Assembly (NCBI GenBank): GCA_905210845.1
Contig: CAJLYG010000089.1
Coordinates: 1-11,363 of the forward strand
Reading direction: 5' to 3'
Source of the DNA: an uncultured Prevotella sp.
GTDB lineage: Bacteria > Bacteroidota > Bacteroidia > Bacteroidales > Bacteroidaceae
DNA length: 11,363 nt
A program made the translations under genes and the position numbers. The number at the start of each line of letters is the position of its first letter. Position 1 is the stretch's first letter. The notes below the pieces were generated by a model, which had not been told where the DNA came from, searched no databases, and worked only from the letters and a program-made list of their open reading frames with translations. This document shows positions 1-7,527 of this stretch, piece by piece.

Positions 1-39
1 AAGAAATAGAGGATGCATCAGAATTTTGATACACCCTCT
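1..39 (-). terminator. Intrinsic terminator downstream of uvrA
   Basis: Read on the minus strand, 39-27 and 20-8 form a 13-bp stem around a 6-nt loop, followed by the U-rich tail AUUUCUU. Two of the pairs are G-U wobbles. On the plus strand the same two positions are A-C mismatches, so the hairpin is only fully paired in RNA made in the uvrA direction. It starts 39 nt after the uvrA stop codon. The tail is short and interrupted, and the window edge hides what follows, so strength is uncertain. Confidence 0.7.
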
Positions 40-77
40 TTTGCGTGTTATGAAGCGAAACACACGTCTTTCTATTT

Positions 78-2906
78 TTACCCTTTCAGTTCTTCCTTGA
101 GGAATTTAGCCGTGTAGCCCACATGGCATTGTGCGACCTTTTCGGGCGTACCCGTGATAAGTACCCTGCCACCGTTGCGTCCTCCTTCTGGTCCCATGTC
201 TATGATATAGTCTGCAAGCTTGATGACATCAAGGTTGTGTTCAATGATGATCACGGTATTGCCGCGGTCGACTAACTTTTGCAATACATCCATCAAGATC
301 TTGATATCCTCGAAATGGAGCCCCGTTGTTGGTTCGTCAAGAATGTACAAGGTTTTGCCGGTGTCGCGCTTGCTCAATTCCGTTGCCAATTTCACTCGTT
401 GGCTTTCCCCCCCAGACAAGGTCGTTGACGGTTGGCCCAACTTGATATATCCTAATCCTACGTCCTGGATTGTCTTGATCTTCTGCAGGATGTTCGGCAC
501 GTTCTCGAAGAATTCTACGGCTTGGTTGATCGTCATGTCAAGTACGTCGGCGATGTTCTTGCCTTTGTAGCGCACTTCGAGTGTCTCTCGGTTATATCGC
601 TTGCCATGGCATACCTCGCACGGAACCATCACGTCGGGCAGGAAGTTCATTTCAATTGTTTTGTAGCCATTGCCCCCACAAGCCTCGCATCGTCCACCCT
701 TGACATTGAAAGAGAACCGTCCCGGCTTATATCCCCGGATCTTTGCCTCCGGAAGTCCTACGAATAAGTTGCGGATATCACTGAACACCCCTGTGTAAGT
801 AGCGGGATTGGAACGTAGCGTTCGCCCTAAAGGACTCTGGTCGACATTCACGACCTTGTCAACATATTCCATGCCCTCAATGCTATCATACGGCATCGGA
901 CTTTTCAGGGAGCGGTAGAAATGTTGGCTGAGGATAGGTTGCAGCGTCTCATTGATGAGGGTAGACTTGCCCGAGCCACTCACCCCGGTCACCACGATCA
1001 GTTTTCCTAATGGGAATTCCACATCAATGTTCTTCAGGTTATTGCCCCTTGCTCCCCGTATCCAAATGCTCTTTCCGTTTCCTTTTCTGCGAGTTGTTGG
1101 TATTTCAATCTTCCTTGCACCGTTCAGGTAGTCAGCAGTGATCGTATGTTGTTTGAGCATTTCCTGTGGAGTACCTTGGAAGACCACCTCACCGCCTTTC
1201 CTTCCCGCCTTTGGACCAATGTCCACGATGTAATCCGCATTGAGCATCATGTCCTTGTCATGCTCTACGACGATCACTGTATTGCCTAAGTCGCGTAACT
1301 CCTTCAAGCTATTGATGAGCCGTTCATTGTCCCGTTGGTGCAGTCCGATACTCGGTTCATCAAGGATATACAGGACATTCACTAATTGGGATCCGATCTG
1401 TGTGGCGAGGCGGATACGTTGGCTCTCCCCTCCTGATAAGGATGCCGATTGTCTGTTCAATGAGAGATAATCCAGTCCCACTTCTAAGAGGAAGTCCACG
1501 CGTGTGCGTATTTCCTTGATGATCTCTGCAGCAATTTTCTGCTGTTGTGGTTCCATGTGCTCTTCTATATGGTCGAGCCATTCTTTCAGATCGGTGATAT
1601 CCATGTTTGCGACCTCGGCGATGTTCTTGTCCCAGATGCGATAGGAGAGAGATTCCCGCTTGAGGCGTTGCCCATGGCATTCTGGGCATTCGGAGACGGA
1701 AAGGAACTGGTCCGCCCATTTCTGTCCACTGGCACTGTCATCGTTATCCATGACATTCTTGAGATATTTGATCACGCCGTCGTAGCCGATAAAGTAGTCA
1801 CTGGATGTATGCACGAGTTCTTTCGGGATCTTGACATTCTCAATCGATCCGTATAACACCTCTTCCATTGCGTCGGAGGGAACGTCCTTCACGGGAGTCT
1901 TGATATCGCACCCATATTTATGGAGGATGGCATCGATCTGCCAGAAGATCATTTGGTTCTTGTATCTCCCTAAAGGCGTGATGGCACCGCCATGGATGGA
2001 GAGTTCCTTGTCAGGGATGACCTTGTCAAGGGCAATCTCGTTGACATAGCCCAGTCCCTTGCATCGTGGGCATGCTCCTTCTGGAGAATTGAAAGAGAAA
2101 ATATTGGGGGCAGGATCGGCGTATGCCATCCCCGTGGTGGGGCACATCAGCCGTTTGGAGAAGTTCTTGACGACACCAGAGTCCTTGTCTAAGATCATAA
2201 GCACGCCGTCTCCTTGTTTCATTGCCGTCTGCACACTCTTTTTCAATCGCTCGTCATCCTTCCCTTGGACTTGAAGTTTATCGATGACCACCTCGATGTT
2301 ATGGTTTTTATATCGGTCAACCTTCATGCCACGGACGATTTCTTTGATTTCCCCATCTACCCGGATGTAGAGGTATCCCTTCCTTCTCATGCTCTCGAAG
2401 AGCTCGCGATAGTGTCCCTTTCGCTGTCGAACCAAGGGTGCGAGGATATAGATCCGCTTCCCGTTATAGTCGTTCAGGATCATCTCGATCACCTTCTCTT
2501 CCGTGTATTTTACCATCTTCTCGCCGGTAATGTAACTGTAGGCAGTACCTGCGCGTGCGTAGAGCAAACGAAGGTAGTCGTAGATTTCCGTAGTTGTGCC
2601 CACAGTAGAGCGCGGGTTCTTGTTGGTGGTCTTTTGCTCAATGCTGATCACTGGACTTAGTCCTGTGATTTTATCAACATCCGGGCGTTCCATGTCACCG
2701 AGGAAGTTACGTGCATACGCAGAGAATGTCTCAATATATCTCCGTTGCCCTTCCGCATAGAGGGTATCGAAGGCAAGGGATGATTTCCCTGACCCTGATA
2801 GCCCAGTGATGACTGTGAGTGAGTTGCGGGGAATTTCCACGTCCACGTTCTTCAGGTTATGTACCCGTGCTCCCCAAACATTTATTTTTTCGTCTTCTCT
2901 ATTCAT
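78..2906 (-). CDS. uvrA: UvrABC system protein A (excision nuclease ATPase subunit)
   Basis: UvrA is the cytoplasmic, dimeric ABC-type ATPase that finds bulky DNA lesions and loads UvrB in nucleotide excision repair. The 942 residues match the usual length of about 940. Two ABC modules are visible. The first has Walker A GLSGSGKS (35-42), signature LSGGESQ (490-496), and Walker B LYILDEP (512-518) with the switch His at 549. The second has GVSGSGKST (641-649), LSGGESQ (830-836) and LYILDEP (853-859). The UvrB-binding/insertion region (about 118-250) is present, which favours canonical UvrA over short UvrA2-type paralogues. The C-terminal zinc module C740/C743/C763/C766 is intact. The first zinc module reads C255-x-x-T258 with C279/C282, so one Cys is missing. 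The ATG at 2906 is chosen because the protein then begins just before the conserved [10 protein letters not shown]. The frame stays open upstream to 3098, but those codons overlap the preceding gene and do not resemble UvrA. The start overlaps the upstream stop as ATGA, implying translational coupling. No separate promoter was seen by eye in the preceding 200-300 bp. Confidence 0.97.
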   Translation of the reverse strand: MNREDEKINVWGARVHNLKNVDVEIPRNSLTVITGLSGSGKSSLAFDTLYAEGQRRYIETFSAYARNFLGDMERPDVDKITGLSPVISIEQKTTNKNPRSTVGTTTEIYDYLRLLYARAGTAYSYITGEKMVKYTEEKVIEMILNDYNGKRIYILAPLVRQRKGHYRELFESMRRKGYLYIRVDGEIKEIVRGMKVDRYKNHNIEVVIDKLQVQGKDDERLKKSVQTAMKQGDGVLMILDKDSGVVKNFSKRLMCPTTGMAYADPAPNIFSFNSPEGACPRCKGLGYVNEIALDKVIPDKELSIHGGAITPLGRYKNQMIFWQIDAILHKYGCDIKTPVKDVPSDAMEEVLYGSIENVKIPKELVHTSSDYFIGYDGVIKYLKNVMDNDDSASGQKWADQFLSVSECPECHGQRLKRESLSYRIWDKNIAEVANMDITDLKEWLDHIEEHMEPQQQKIAAEIIKEIRTRVDFLLEVGLDYLSLNRQSASLSGGESQRIRLATQIGSQLVNVLYILDEPSIGLHQRDNERLINSLKELRDLGNTVIVVEHDKDMMLNADYIVDIGPKAGRKGGEVVFQGTPQEMLKQHTITADYLNGARKIEIPTTRRKGNGKSIWIRGARGNNLKNIDVEFPLGKLIVVTGVSGSGKSTLINETLQPILSQHFYRSLKSPMPYDSIEGMEYVDKVVNVDQSPLGRTLRSNPATYTGVFSDIRNLFVGLPEAKIRGYKPGRFSFNVKGGRCEACGGNGYKTIEMNFLPDVMVPCEVCHGKRYNRETLEVRYKGKNIADVLDMTINQAVEFFENVPNILQKIKTIQDVGLGYIKLGQPSTTLSGGESQRVKLATELSKRDTGKTLYILDEPTTGLHFEDIKILMDVLQKLVDRGNTVIIIEHNLDVIKLADYIIDMGPEGGRNGGRVLITGTPEKVAQCHVGYTAKFLKEELKG

Positions 2907-3622
2907 TCTGATGTTGTTTCTGTCCCTTCCCGGTACTCCCGGAATAAGTTGACGTCCCTCTTGATATGATAGCTTTTCCCATCGGCTCCCTTGGCATCGA
3001 CGAGGACGAAGTAGACACCTTGCTTGACGGGCTTCCCATGGAAAGTGCCGTCCCATCCTCCATCGATATCCTTCCATTCGTAGAGCTTTTGTCCCCAACG
3101 ATTGAAGATGTAGGCATGGAAATCGATGATGCTCTGGTAATTGGATTTTGCTTTACAGATATCGTTCTTTCCGTCATTGTTAGGAGAGAAGGCATTGGGC
3201 ATCTCCAGTTTGCTTTCAGAGATGGTAATAGTGAGCGGGGTCACGTCCTTCCAATAGTCAGCGGTGTAGGATACGGTGTCCCCTCCCTGAGTGAAGACCG
3301 CATACAACACGACCGTGTTCGTCCCTGCTTTGTTGAAGGTGTAGGATGTCTGCTCTTCATACCGAATAAGGTAGGGGAGGGTATCCCCCGAGGCATAGAA
3401 CCTCCATTCATAATAAGATGACCATCCATCGGCATGTTCAGTGCCAGAAGAAAACGTAGCGATAAAGGGAGCTGACCCGCTATAGGAAGTCGCCTCCTCT
3501 GTTGCCCCGTTGCTATCTGTGTAAGTGAACACCGGATTAATGACGGGAGTAGTGTCGTTTGCCCGTGCCGCCCATCCGTAGAACAGGGCAAGGGAAAGAG
3601 CAAATATATGCTTAAAATCCAT
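2903..3622 (-). CDS. Secreted protein with T9SS type B (gliding motility-associated, CHU_C) C-terminal domain
   Basis: This 239-residue protein starts with a signal peptide (about 1-21, cleavage after A19-R20-A21). The middle (about 28-135) is beta-rich with an Ig/PKD-like pattern, including [11 protein letters not shown] and [14 protein letters not shown]. Residues about 141-227 fit the CHU_C / type B sorting domain: [13 protein letters not shown] (142-154), [12 protein letters not shown] (172-183), [18 protein letters not shown] (188-205) and a closing VNLFR (224-228). In the family this domain directs export across the outer membrane by the type IX system, usually for surface or released proteins. 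No enzymatic domain is visible, and most of the protein is the sorting domain plus one Ig-like unit, so its job is unknown. An extra 11-residue acidic tail follows the usual end of the domain. The start at 3622 sits about 20 nt after a -7 box. The last codons overlap the uvrA start by 4 nt, so the two are co-transcribed. Confidence 0.88.
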   Translation of the reverse strand: MDFKHIFALSLALFYGWAARANDTTPVINPVFTYTDSNGATEEATSYSGSAPFIATFSSGTEHADGWSSYYEWRFYASGDTLPYLIRYEEQTSYTFNKAGTNTVVLYAVFTQGGDTVSYTADYWKDVTPLTITISESKLEMPNAFSPNNDGKNDICKAKSNYQSIIDFHAYIFNRWGQKLYEWKDIDGGWDGTFHGKPVKQGVYFVLVDAKGADGKSYHIKRDVNLFREYREGTETTSE

Positions 3623-3641
3623 TTTATCCGATTTAATTATG

Positions 3642-3671
3642 CAAAATTACTGATTATTGTTGATTTAGCCA
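3642..3671 (-). promoter_or_regulatory. Bacteroidetes-type promoter for the type B sorting-domain gene and uvrA
   Basis: On the minus strand TAATTTTG (3649-3642) is an exact match to the Bacteroidetes primary sigma factor -7 consensus TAnnTTTG. The -33 region is poor: only ATGG appears near the expected place, with 19 nt between TGG (3671-3669) and the -7 box. Transcription would begin around 3635, giving a leader of roughly 12 nt before the ATG at 3622. Because uvrA overlaps the first gene, this is the only visible promoter for uvrA as well. Confidence 0.55.
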
Positions 3672-3690
3672 TTCTTTTTTTGTATTTTTG
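3660..3690 (+). promoter_or_regulatory. Bacteroidetes-type promoter for the LysM/binding-fold operon
   Basis: TATTTTTG at 3683-3690 fits the -7 consensus TAnnTTTG exactly. TTG at 3660-3662 lies 20 nt upstream, where the -33 TTTG/TTG element is expected. The predicted transcript starts near 3697, some 18 nt before the ATG at 3715. This argues against the upstream in-frame TTG at 3688, which would lie inside the promoter. The -33 element falls between the two divergent -7 boxes, so the two promoters occupy overlapping DNA. Confidence 0.65.
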
Positions 3691-3714
3691 CATTCAGTTT
3701 TTATAAAAAGAAGA

Positions 3715-5070
3715 ATGATGAGACTTTCATTTCGATACATATTCTTGTCTTTGGTCCTTTTATGGGGCAGTGTGGCAGTTGCCCAGACTACCAAGTGGAG
3801 GGATATCTATAAGGTGAAGAAAAAGGACACCCTGTTTGGGATTGCGCGTCAGTATGGGCTCTCTCTCCCTGAGCTTATGGATGCCAATCCAGAAATGAAG
3901 CAAGAGGGCTATGCCCTGAAGAAGGGCGCGCTCCTTTTCATTCCTTATGCTAAGCCAGAAGCTCAGAAAGCGGTGAAGGAAAAGACAACGCAGCCGACAG
4001 ACGTGGATGTGAGAAAGCGTGCCATCAGAGTAGGGGTGATGCTCCCCCTGCATCAGCAGGATGGGGATGGAAAACGGATGGTTGAATATTACCGTGGCAT
4101 CTTGATGGCTTGTGACAGCCTGAAGCATGCAGGTATCTCCACAGATGTCCATGCTTGGAATGTTCCACTGGATGCAGACATCCGGCAGACTCTATTAGAG
4201 AAGGGCGCCAAGGATTGTGATATTATCTTTGGACCGTTGTACACCCGCCAGGTGAAGCCCTTGGGGGAGTTTTGCAAGACTTATCATATCAAGATGGTGA
4301 TCCCATTCTCGATAACAGGCGGGGATGTGAACGATAATGCCCAGATCTTTCAAGTCTATCAGAGTGCCGACCGTCTGAACAACAAGGCGATAGAGGCATT
4401 CTTGGAGAGGTTCGGGCATCATCATCCAGTATTCATTGATTGTAATGATACCACCAGTAAGAAAGGGATCTTTACCTTTGGACTTCGTAATAGATTGGAC
4501 CAAAAGGGCATCAAGTATAGTATTACCAATCTCAAAAGCAGTGAGGAGAACTTTGCCAAGGCATTTAGTCGCACCCAGCCCAATGTCGTGATCCTGAATA
4601 CCGGAAGGTCTCCAGAGCTCAATGTCGCCTTTGCGAAGTTGAGCGGACTGACAGTCAACTATCCCGGCATCGTCGTCTCTATGTTTGGTTATACGGAGTG
4701 GTTGATGTATACGAAATATAACTTGGATGATTTCTATAAGTATGACACTTATATACCCACCACATTCTACTACAATCCCCTGTCTCAGACGACACAGCGG
4801 TTGGAACGTGCTTACCACAAATGGTTTGGGGCAGAGATGCAATATGCCCTTCCGCGATTTGCAATCACGGGATATGACCATGCACAGTTCTTCCTGAGGG
4901 GATTGCATCGGTATGGGAAGAGCTTCTTAGGGACGAAAGGAGAGAATGCTTATACTCCCTTGCAGACTCCCTTGCATTTTAATAGAATAGAGAATGGAGG
5001 GATGCTGAATGCAAACTTCATGCTGATCCATTACACCTATGACCACCAAATCCAATCCATTAATTATTAA
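3715..5070 (+). CDS. Secreted LysM domain plus type I periplasmic-binding-fold protein
   Basis: The 451-residue product has a signal peptide (about 1-23, AVA|Q). A single LysM domain (about 31-77) follows, with YKVKKKDTLFGIARQYGLS, a DANP turn and an IP end; LysM domains bind peptidoglycan glycan chains. From about residue 105 to the C-terminus the pattern is that of type I periplasmic-binding / receptor-ligand folds: an RVGVMLPL strand, IIFGPLYTRQVKPL, then MVIPFS. No ABC permease or ATPase lies nearby, so a role as a transporter receptor is doubtful. The IFGPL-type segment also recalls LpoA-like activators of penicillin-binding proteins, which suggests a role in sensing or organising the cell wall; this is inference. 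Alternating ATGs occur at 3715 and 3718, and either could be used. An in-frame TTG at 3688 is rejected because it lies in the -7 box. The next gene begins 5 nt after the stop, so they are co-transcribed. Confidence 0.88.
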   Translation: MMRLSFRYIFLSLVLLWGSVAVAQTTKWRDIYKVKKKDTLFGIARQYGLSLPELMDANPEMKQEGYALKKGALLFIPYAKPEAQKAVKEKTTQPTDVDVRKRAIRVGVMLPLHQQDGDGKRMVEYYRGILMACDSLKHAGISTDVHAWNVPLDADIRQTLLEKGAKDCDIIFGPLYTRQVKPLGEFCKTYHIKMVIPFSITGGDVNDNAQIFQVYQSADRLNNKAIEAFLERFGHHHPVFIDCNDTTSKKGIFTFGLRNRLDQKGIKYSITNLKSSEENFAKAFSRTQPNVVILNTGRSPELNVAFAKLSGLTVNYPGIVVSMFGYTEWLMYTKYNLDDFYKYDTYIPTTFYYNPLSQTTQRLERAYHKWFGAEMQYALPRFAITGYDHAQFFLRGLHRYGKSFLGTKGENAYTPLQTPLHFNRIENGGMLNANFMLIHYTYDHQIQSINY

Positions 5071-5075
5071 CGGGA

Positions 5076-5819
5076 ATGCGTAAACTGTTCTTTTTCCTTT
5101 CCATGTTCATCGGTTGGCCTCTGGTCATGAATGCCCAGATCGGGCAGCATCGGGACGACTTGACCATAGGTGTTAACGGTGGATATATCCTTAGTAGTGT
5201 CTCCTTCAATCCGAAAGTCGTGCAGTCGAAGCACGGTGGGCTTACAGGAGGCTTAACTATTCGATATACGTCGGAGAAATATTTTAGTACGATTTGCTCC
5301 CTTCAGGGCGAGATCAATTATGCCCAGGTGGGATGGAAAGATAATCCTCTTGATGCTAAAGACCAACCGGTCATCAATAAGGTGACGGGGGTTAAGGAGG
5401 AATATAGTCGTACTATCAACTATCTTCAGATCCCCTTGCTTGCCCATTTAGCATGGGGAAAGGAAGGGCATGGCGCTCAGTTCTTTGTCAACCTCGGACC
5501 GCAGTTGGGAGCTTACTTGAGTGAGTCAACGAAGATGAACTTCGATTTCAAGGATATCAACTTGTCTGACAGGGCAAATACGATCGTGGCTCAGGATACG
5601 ATGGCGGTGGAGAAGAAGTTCGACTATGGCATCGTGGCTGGCGCAGGACTCGAGTATACGATTCCTAAGATAGGACATTTCCTGGTCGAGGCACGGTATT
5701 ATTATGGACTGGGCAACTTGTATGGTGACAGCAAGCGGGATTACTTTGGGAGTTCCAATCTTGGCAATATCGTCATTAAGATGTCTTATCTGTTTGATAT
5801 CAGAAGAACAAAGAAATAA
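5076..5819 (+). CDS. PorT-family outer-membrane beta-barrel protein
   Basis: This 247-residue protein has a signal peptide (about 1-20, MNA|Q). A run of alternating amphipathic strands follows, ending in an aromatic-rich strand with NIVIKMSYLFD near the C-terminus. Segments such as TIGVNGGYILSSVSF, INYLQIPLLAHL and FFVNLGPQLGAYL are typical of the PorT / outer membrane beta-barrel family, predicted small barrels of about 8 strands. The founding member PorT is a component of the type IX secretion machinery, and the size is similar. The family is broad, however, and most members have no proven link to T9SS, so no gene symbol is given. It starts 5 nt after the LysM/binding-fold gene, which suggests that one outer-membrane and one peptidoglycan-contacting partner are made together. 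A T9SS-type cargo gene lies divergently about 1.5 kb away. Confidence 0.82.
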   Translation: MRKLFFFLSMFIGWPLVMNAQIGQHRDDLTIGVNGGYILSSVSFNPKVVQSKHGGLTGGLTIRYTSEKYFSTICSLQGEINYAQVGWKDNPLDAKDQPVINKVTGVKEEYSRTINYLQIPLLAHLAWGKEGHGAQFFVNLGPQLGAYLSESTKMNFDFKDINLSDRANTIVAQDTMAVEKKFDYGIVAGAGLEYTIPKIGHFLVEARYYYGLGNLYGDSKRDYFGSSNLGNIVIKMSYLFDIRRTKK

Positions 5820-5861
5820 CGGAATACATAATTCTATAATATCATTAAAAATTAATAATCT

Positions 5862-7376
5862 ATGTTTGAAGGTCAACCAAAAGGACTTTATGCGTTGGCG
5901 TTAGCCAATACAGGAGAGCGATTCGGTTATTATACCATGATCGCAGTGTTTGCATTGTTTTTGAGAGCCAATTTCGGATTGACTCCGGGTACGGCGGGAT
6001 TGATTTACAGTATCTTCCTCAGCCTGGTTTATTTCCTTCCACTGATCGGTGGTATCCTTGCTGATAAGTTCGGATATGGAAAAATGGTAACCCTTGGCAT
6101 CATCGTGATGTTCTTTGGATATCTGTTCTTGTCCATCCCTTTAGGAGGGAATACCATGGCAATGGTTTGTATGTTAGTAGCCCTATTCTTCATTAGTTTT
6201 GGAACGGGACTATTTAAGGGAAACTTGCAGGTCATGGTAGGCAATCTGTATGATGACCCGAAATATTCAGCCAAGCGCGACTCTGCTTTCTCCATTTTCT
6301 ACATGGCAATCAATATTGGTGCGTTGTTTGCCCCAACTGCTGCCGTGAAGATTAAGGAATGGGCTGAGACAAGTTTGGGCTATGCCAGCAATGATGCCTA
6401 TCATTTCTCTTTCGCCGTGGCTTGCTTGTCGTTAGTCATTTCCATGGCAATCTACTACGGATTCCGTTATACCTTCCGTAACGTAGAAGGAGGGGAGAAG
6501 AAGACGAAGGAAGAATTGGCAGAAGAGGAACTGAGCCCGCAGGAGACAAAAAGTCGTATTGTGGCTCTCTGCTTGGTTTTTGCCGTTGTTATTTTCTTCT
6601 GGATGGCTTTTCATCAGAATGGTCTGACGTTAACTTATTTCGCGGATGAGTTTACTCAGAAGACGGCTTCTGGCGTGCAGAGCATGGCTTTTGACGTTGT
6701 CAACTTAGTCATGATCATCTTTATTGTCTATTCCCTGTTTGCCTTGTTCCAGAGCAAGACATCGAAAGGGAAGTTGATTGCAACTGGGGTTATCGTGCTG
6801 TCAGTTTTAGTCCTCATTTGGAAATACTCTCGTGTAGATGGTTCCATAGATGTCAGTGCCCCGATTTTCCAGCAGTTCAACCCCTTCTATGTGGTTGCCC
6901 TCACCCCGGTGAGCATTGGTATTTTCGGAGCTTTGGCGAAGAAGGGGAAAGAGCCTTCTGCACCCCGGAAGATTGCTTATGGCATGCTCGTGGCTGCCGT
7001 GGCATATTGCGTGATGATCATTGCCTCACAAGGCTTGCTCACGCCGAATGAGCAAAAGGCTGCTGGGGATCAGGCTGAGTTTGCTTCAGCCAATTGGCTG
7101 ATTGGCACTTATCTAATCCTCACCTTTGGTGAATTGCTGTTGAGTCCAATGGGCATCTCCTTCGTCAGCAAGGTGGCTCCTCCTAAGTATAAGGGCATGA
7201 TGATGGGTGGCTGGTTCGTTGCTACGGCCTTTGGTAATGTGCTTGTCAGTGTCGGTGGATACCTTTGGGGTGATCTTCCTCTGTGGTGCGTATGGTCGGT
7301 GTTCGTAGGTCTATGCCTGCTTTCCGCCCTGTTTATGTTCTCTATGATGAAACGTTTGGAGAAAGTAGCTAAATAA
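5862..7376 (+). CDS. POT/PTR2-family (proton-dependent oligopeptide) MFS transporter
   Basis: The 504-residue inner-membrane protein has about 12-14 hydrophobic helices. POT family marks include GERFGYYTM in TM1 (18-26), GIL-ADKFG after TM2 (64-71), the TM4 FKGN with Lys119, the PTR2 signature FSIFYMAINIGALFAP (143-158), FWMAFHQNG (246-254) and TFGELLLSPMGIS (421-433) with Glu424. Family members couple uptake of di- and tripeptides to protons. The TM1 ExxER motif reads N16-T-G-E19-R20, so the first glutamate is absent; proton coupling or substrate choice may differ from classical members. The gene follows the PorT-family gene by 42 A/T-rich nucleotides with no clear promoter, so it may be the third gene of that operon, or have an unseen promoter. 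A strong terminator follows. Alternative substrates such as nitrate or other small molecules, seen in plant relatives, cannot be ruled out. Confidence 0.92.
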   Translation: MFEGQPKGLYALALANTGERFGYYTMIAVFALFLRANFGLTPGTAGLIYSIFLSLVYFLPLIGGILADKFGYGKMVTLGIIVMFFGYLFLSIPLGGNTMAMVCMLVALFFISFGTGLFKGNLQVMVGNLYDDPKYSAKRDSAFSIFYMAINIGALFAPTAAVKIKEWAETSLGYASNDAYHFSFAVACLSLVISMAIYYGFRYTFRNVEGGEKKTKEELAEEELSPQETKSRIVALCLVFAVVIFFWMAFHQNGLTLTYFADEFTQKTASGVQSMAFDVVNLVMIIFIVYSLFALFQSKTSKGKLIATGVIVLSVLVLIWKYSRVDGSIDVSAPIFQQFNPFYVVALTPVSIGIFGALAKKGKEPSAPRKIAYGMLVAAVAYCVMIIASQGLLTPNEQKAAGDQAEFASANWLIGTYLILTFGELLLSPMGISFVSKVAPPKYKGMMMGGWFVATAFGNVLVSVGGYLWGDLPLWCVWSVFVGLCLLSALFMFSMMKRLEKVAK

Positions 7377-7400
7377 ACGGAGCTCTTCTTCCGATATGTC

Positions 7401-7432
7401 AATCCCGGCTACCTATGGTGCCGGGATTTTTT
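7401..7432 (+). terminator. Intrinsic terminator of the plus-strand operon
   Basis: A perfect 9-bp stem AATCCCGGC (7401-7409) pairs with GCCGGGATT (7420-7428). After one bulged T, it extends inward by ACC/GGT around a 3-nt loop. Six T residues (7427-7432) follow directly. It begins 24 nt after the POT transporter stop codon. This is a textbook rho-independent terminator. Confidence 0.92.
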
Positions 7433-7440
7433 CTTGGTAG

Positions 7441-7488
7441 AAAGAAAAAAGGCAAAGCATAAGAAATCAATCTTGTACTTTGCCTTTT
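7441..7488 (-). terminator. Intrinsic terminator of the DPP5/MFS operon
   Basis: Read on the minus strand, AAAAGGCAAAG (7488-7478) pairs over 11 bp with CTTTGCCTTTT (7457-7447) around a 20-nt loop. A T-rich tail with six T residues (7450-7445), then C and TTT, follows. It starts 40 nt after the stop codon of the MFS gene. The plus strand also shows four T residues after the stem, so the hairpin could back up the neighbouring plus-strand terminator. Confidence 0.8.
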
Positions 7489-7527
7489 ATGATGGTTAGA
7501 TCAACCCTTTCTTAGTTGACTCTTGGA

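Noticed and set aside
40..68. Second small inverted repeat (CGTGT/ACACG) between the uvrA stop and its terminator
   Set aside because: Only about 5 bp with an 11-13 nt loop and no T tract; too weak to call.
1240..2660. Several open frames on the plus strand opposite uvrA, up to 148 codons
   Set aside because: They are antisense to a strongly conserved gene, have no signal peptide or family motif, and no promoter; typical opposite-strand shadows.
2907..3098. A 64-codon N-terminal extension of uvrA in the same open frame
   Set aside because: It lies wholly inside the sorting-domain gene in another frame, is rich in Arg and Trp unlike UvrA, and the ATG at 2906 gives the family-typical start and length.
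3688..3714. TTG start for the LysM/binding-fold protein nine codons upstream
   Set aside because: The TTG is part of the TATTTTTG -7 box, upstream of the predicted transcript start; the ATG at 3715 or 3718 gives a clean signal peptide.
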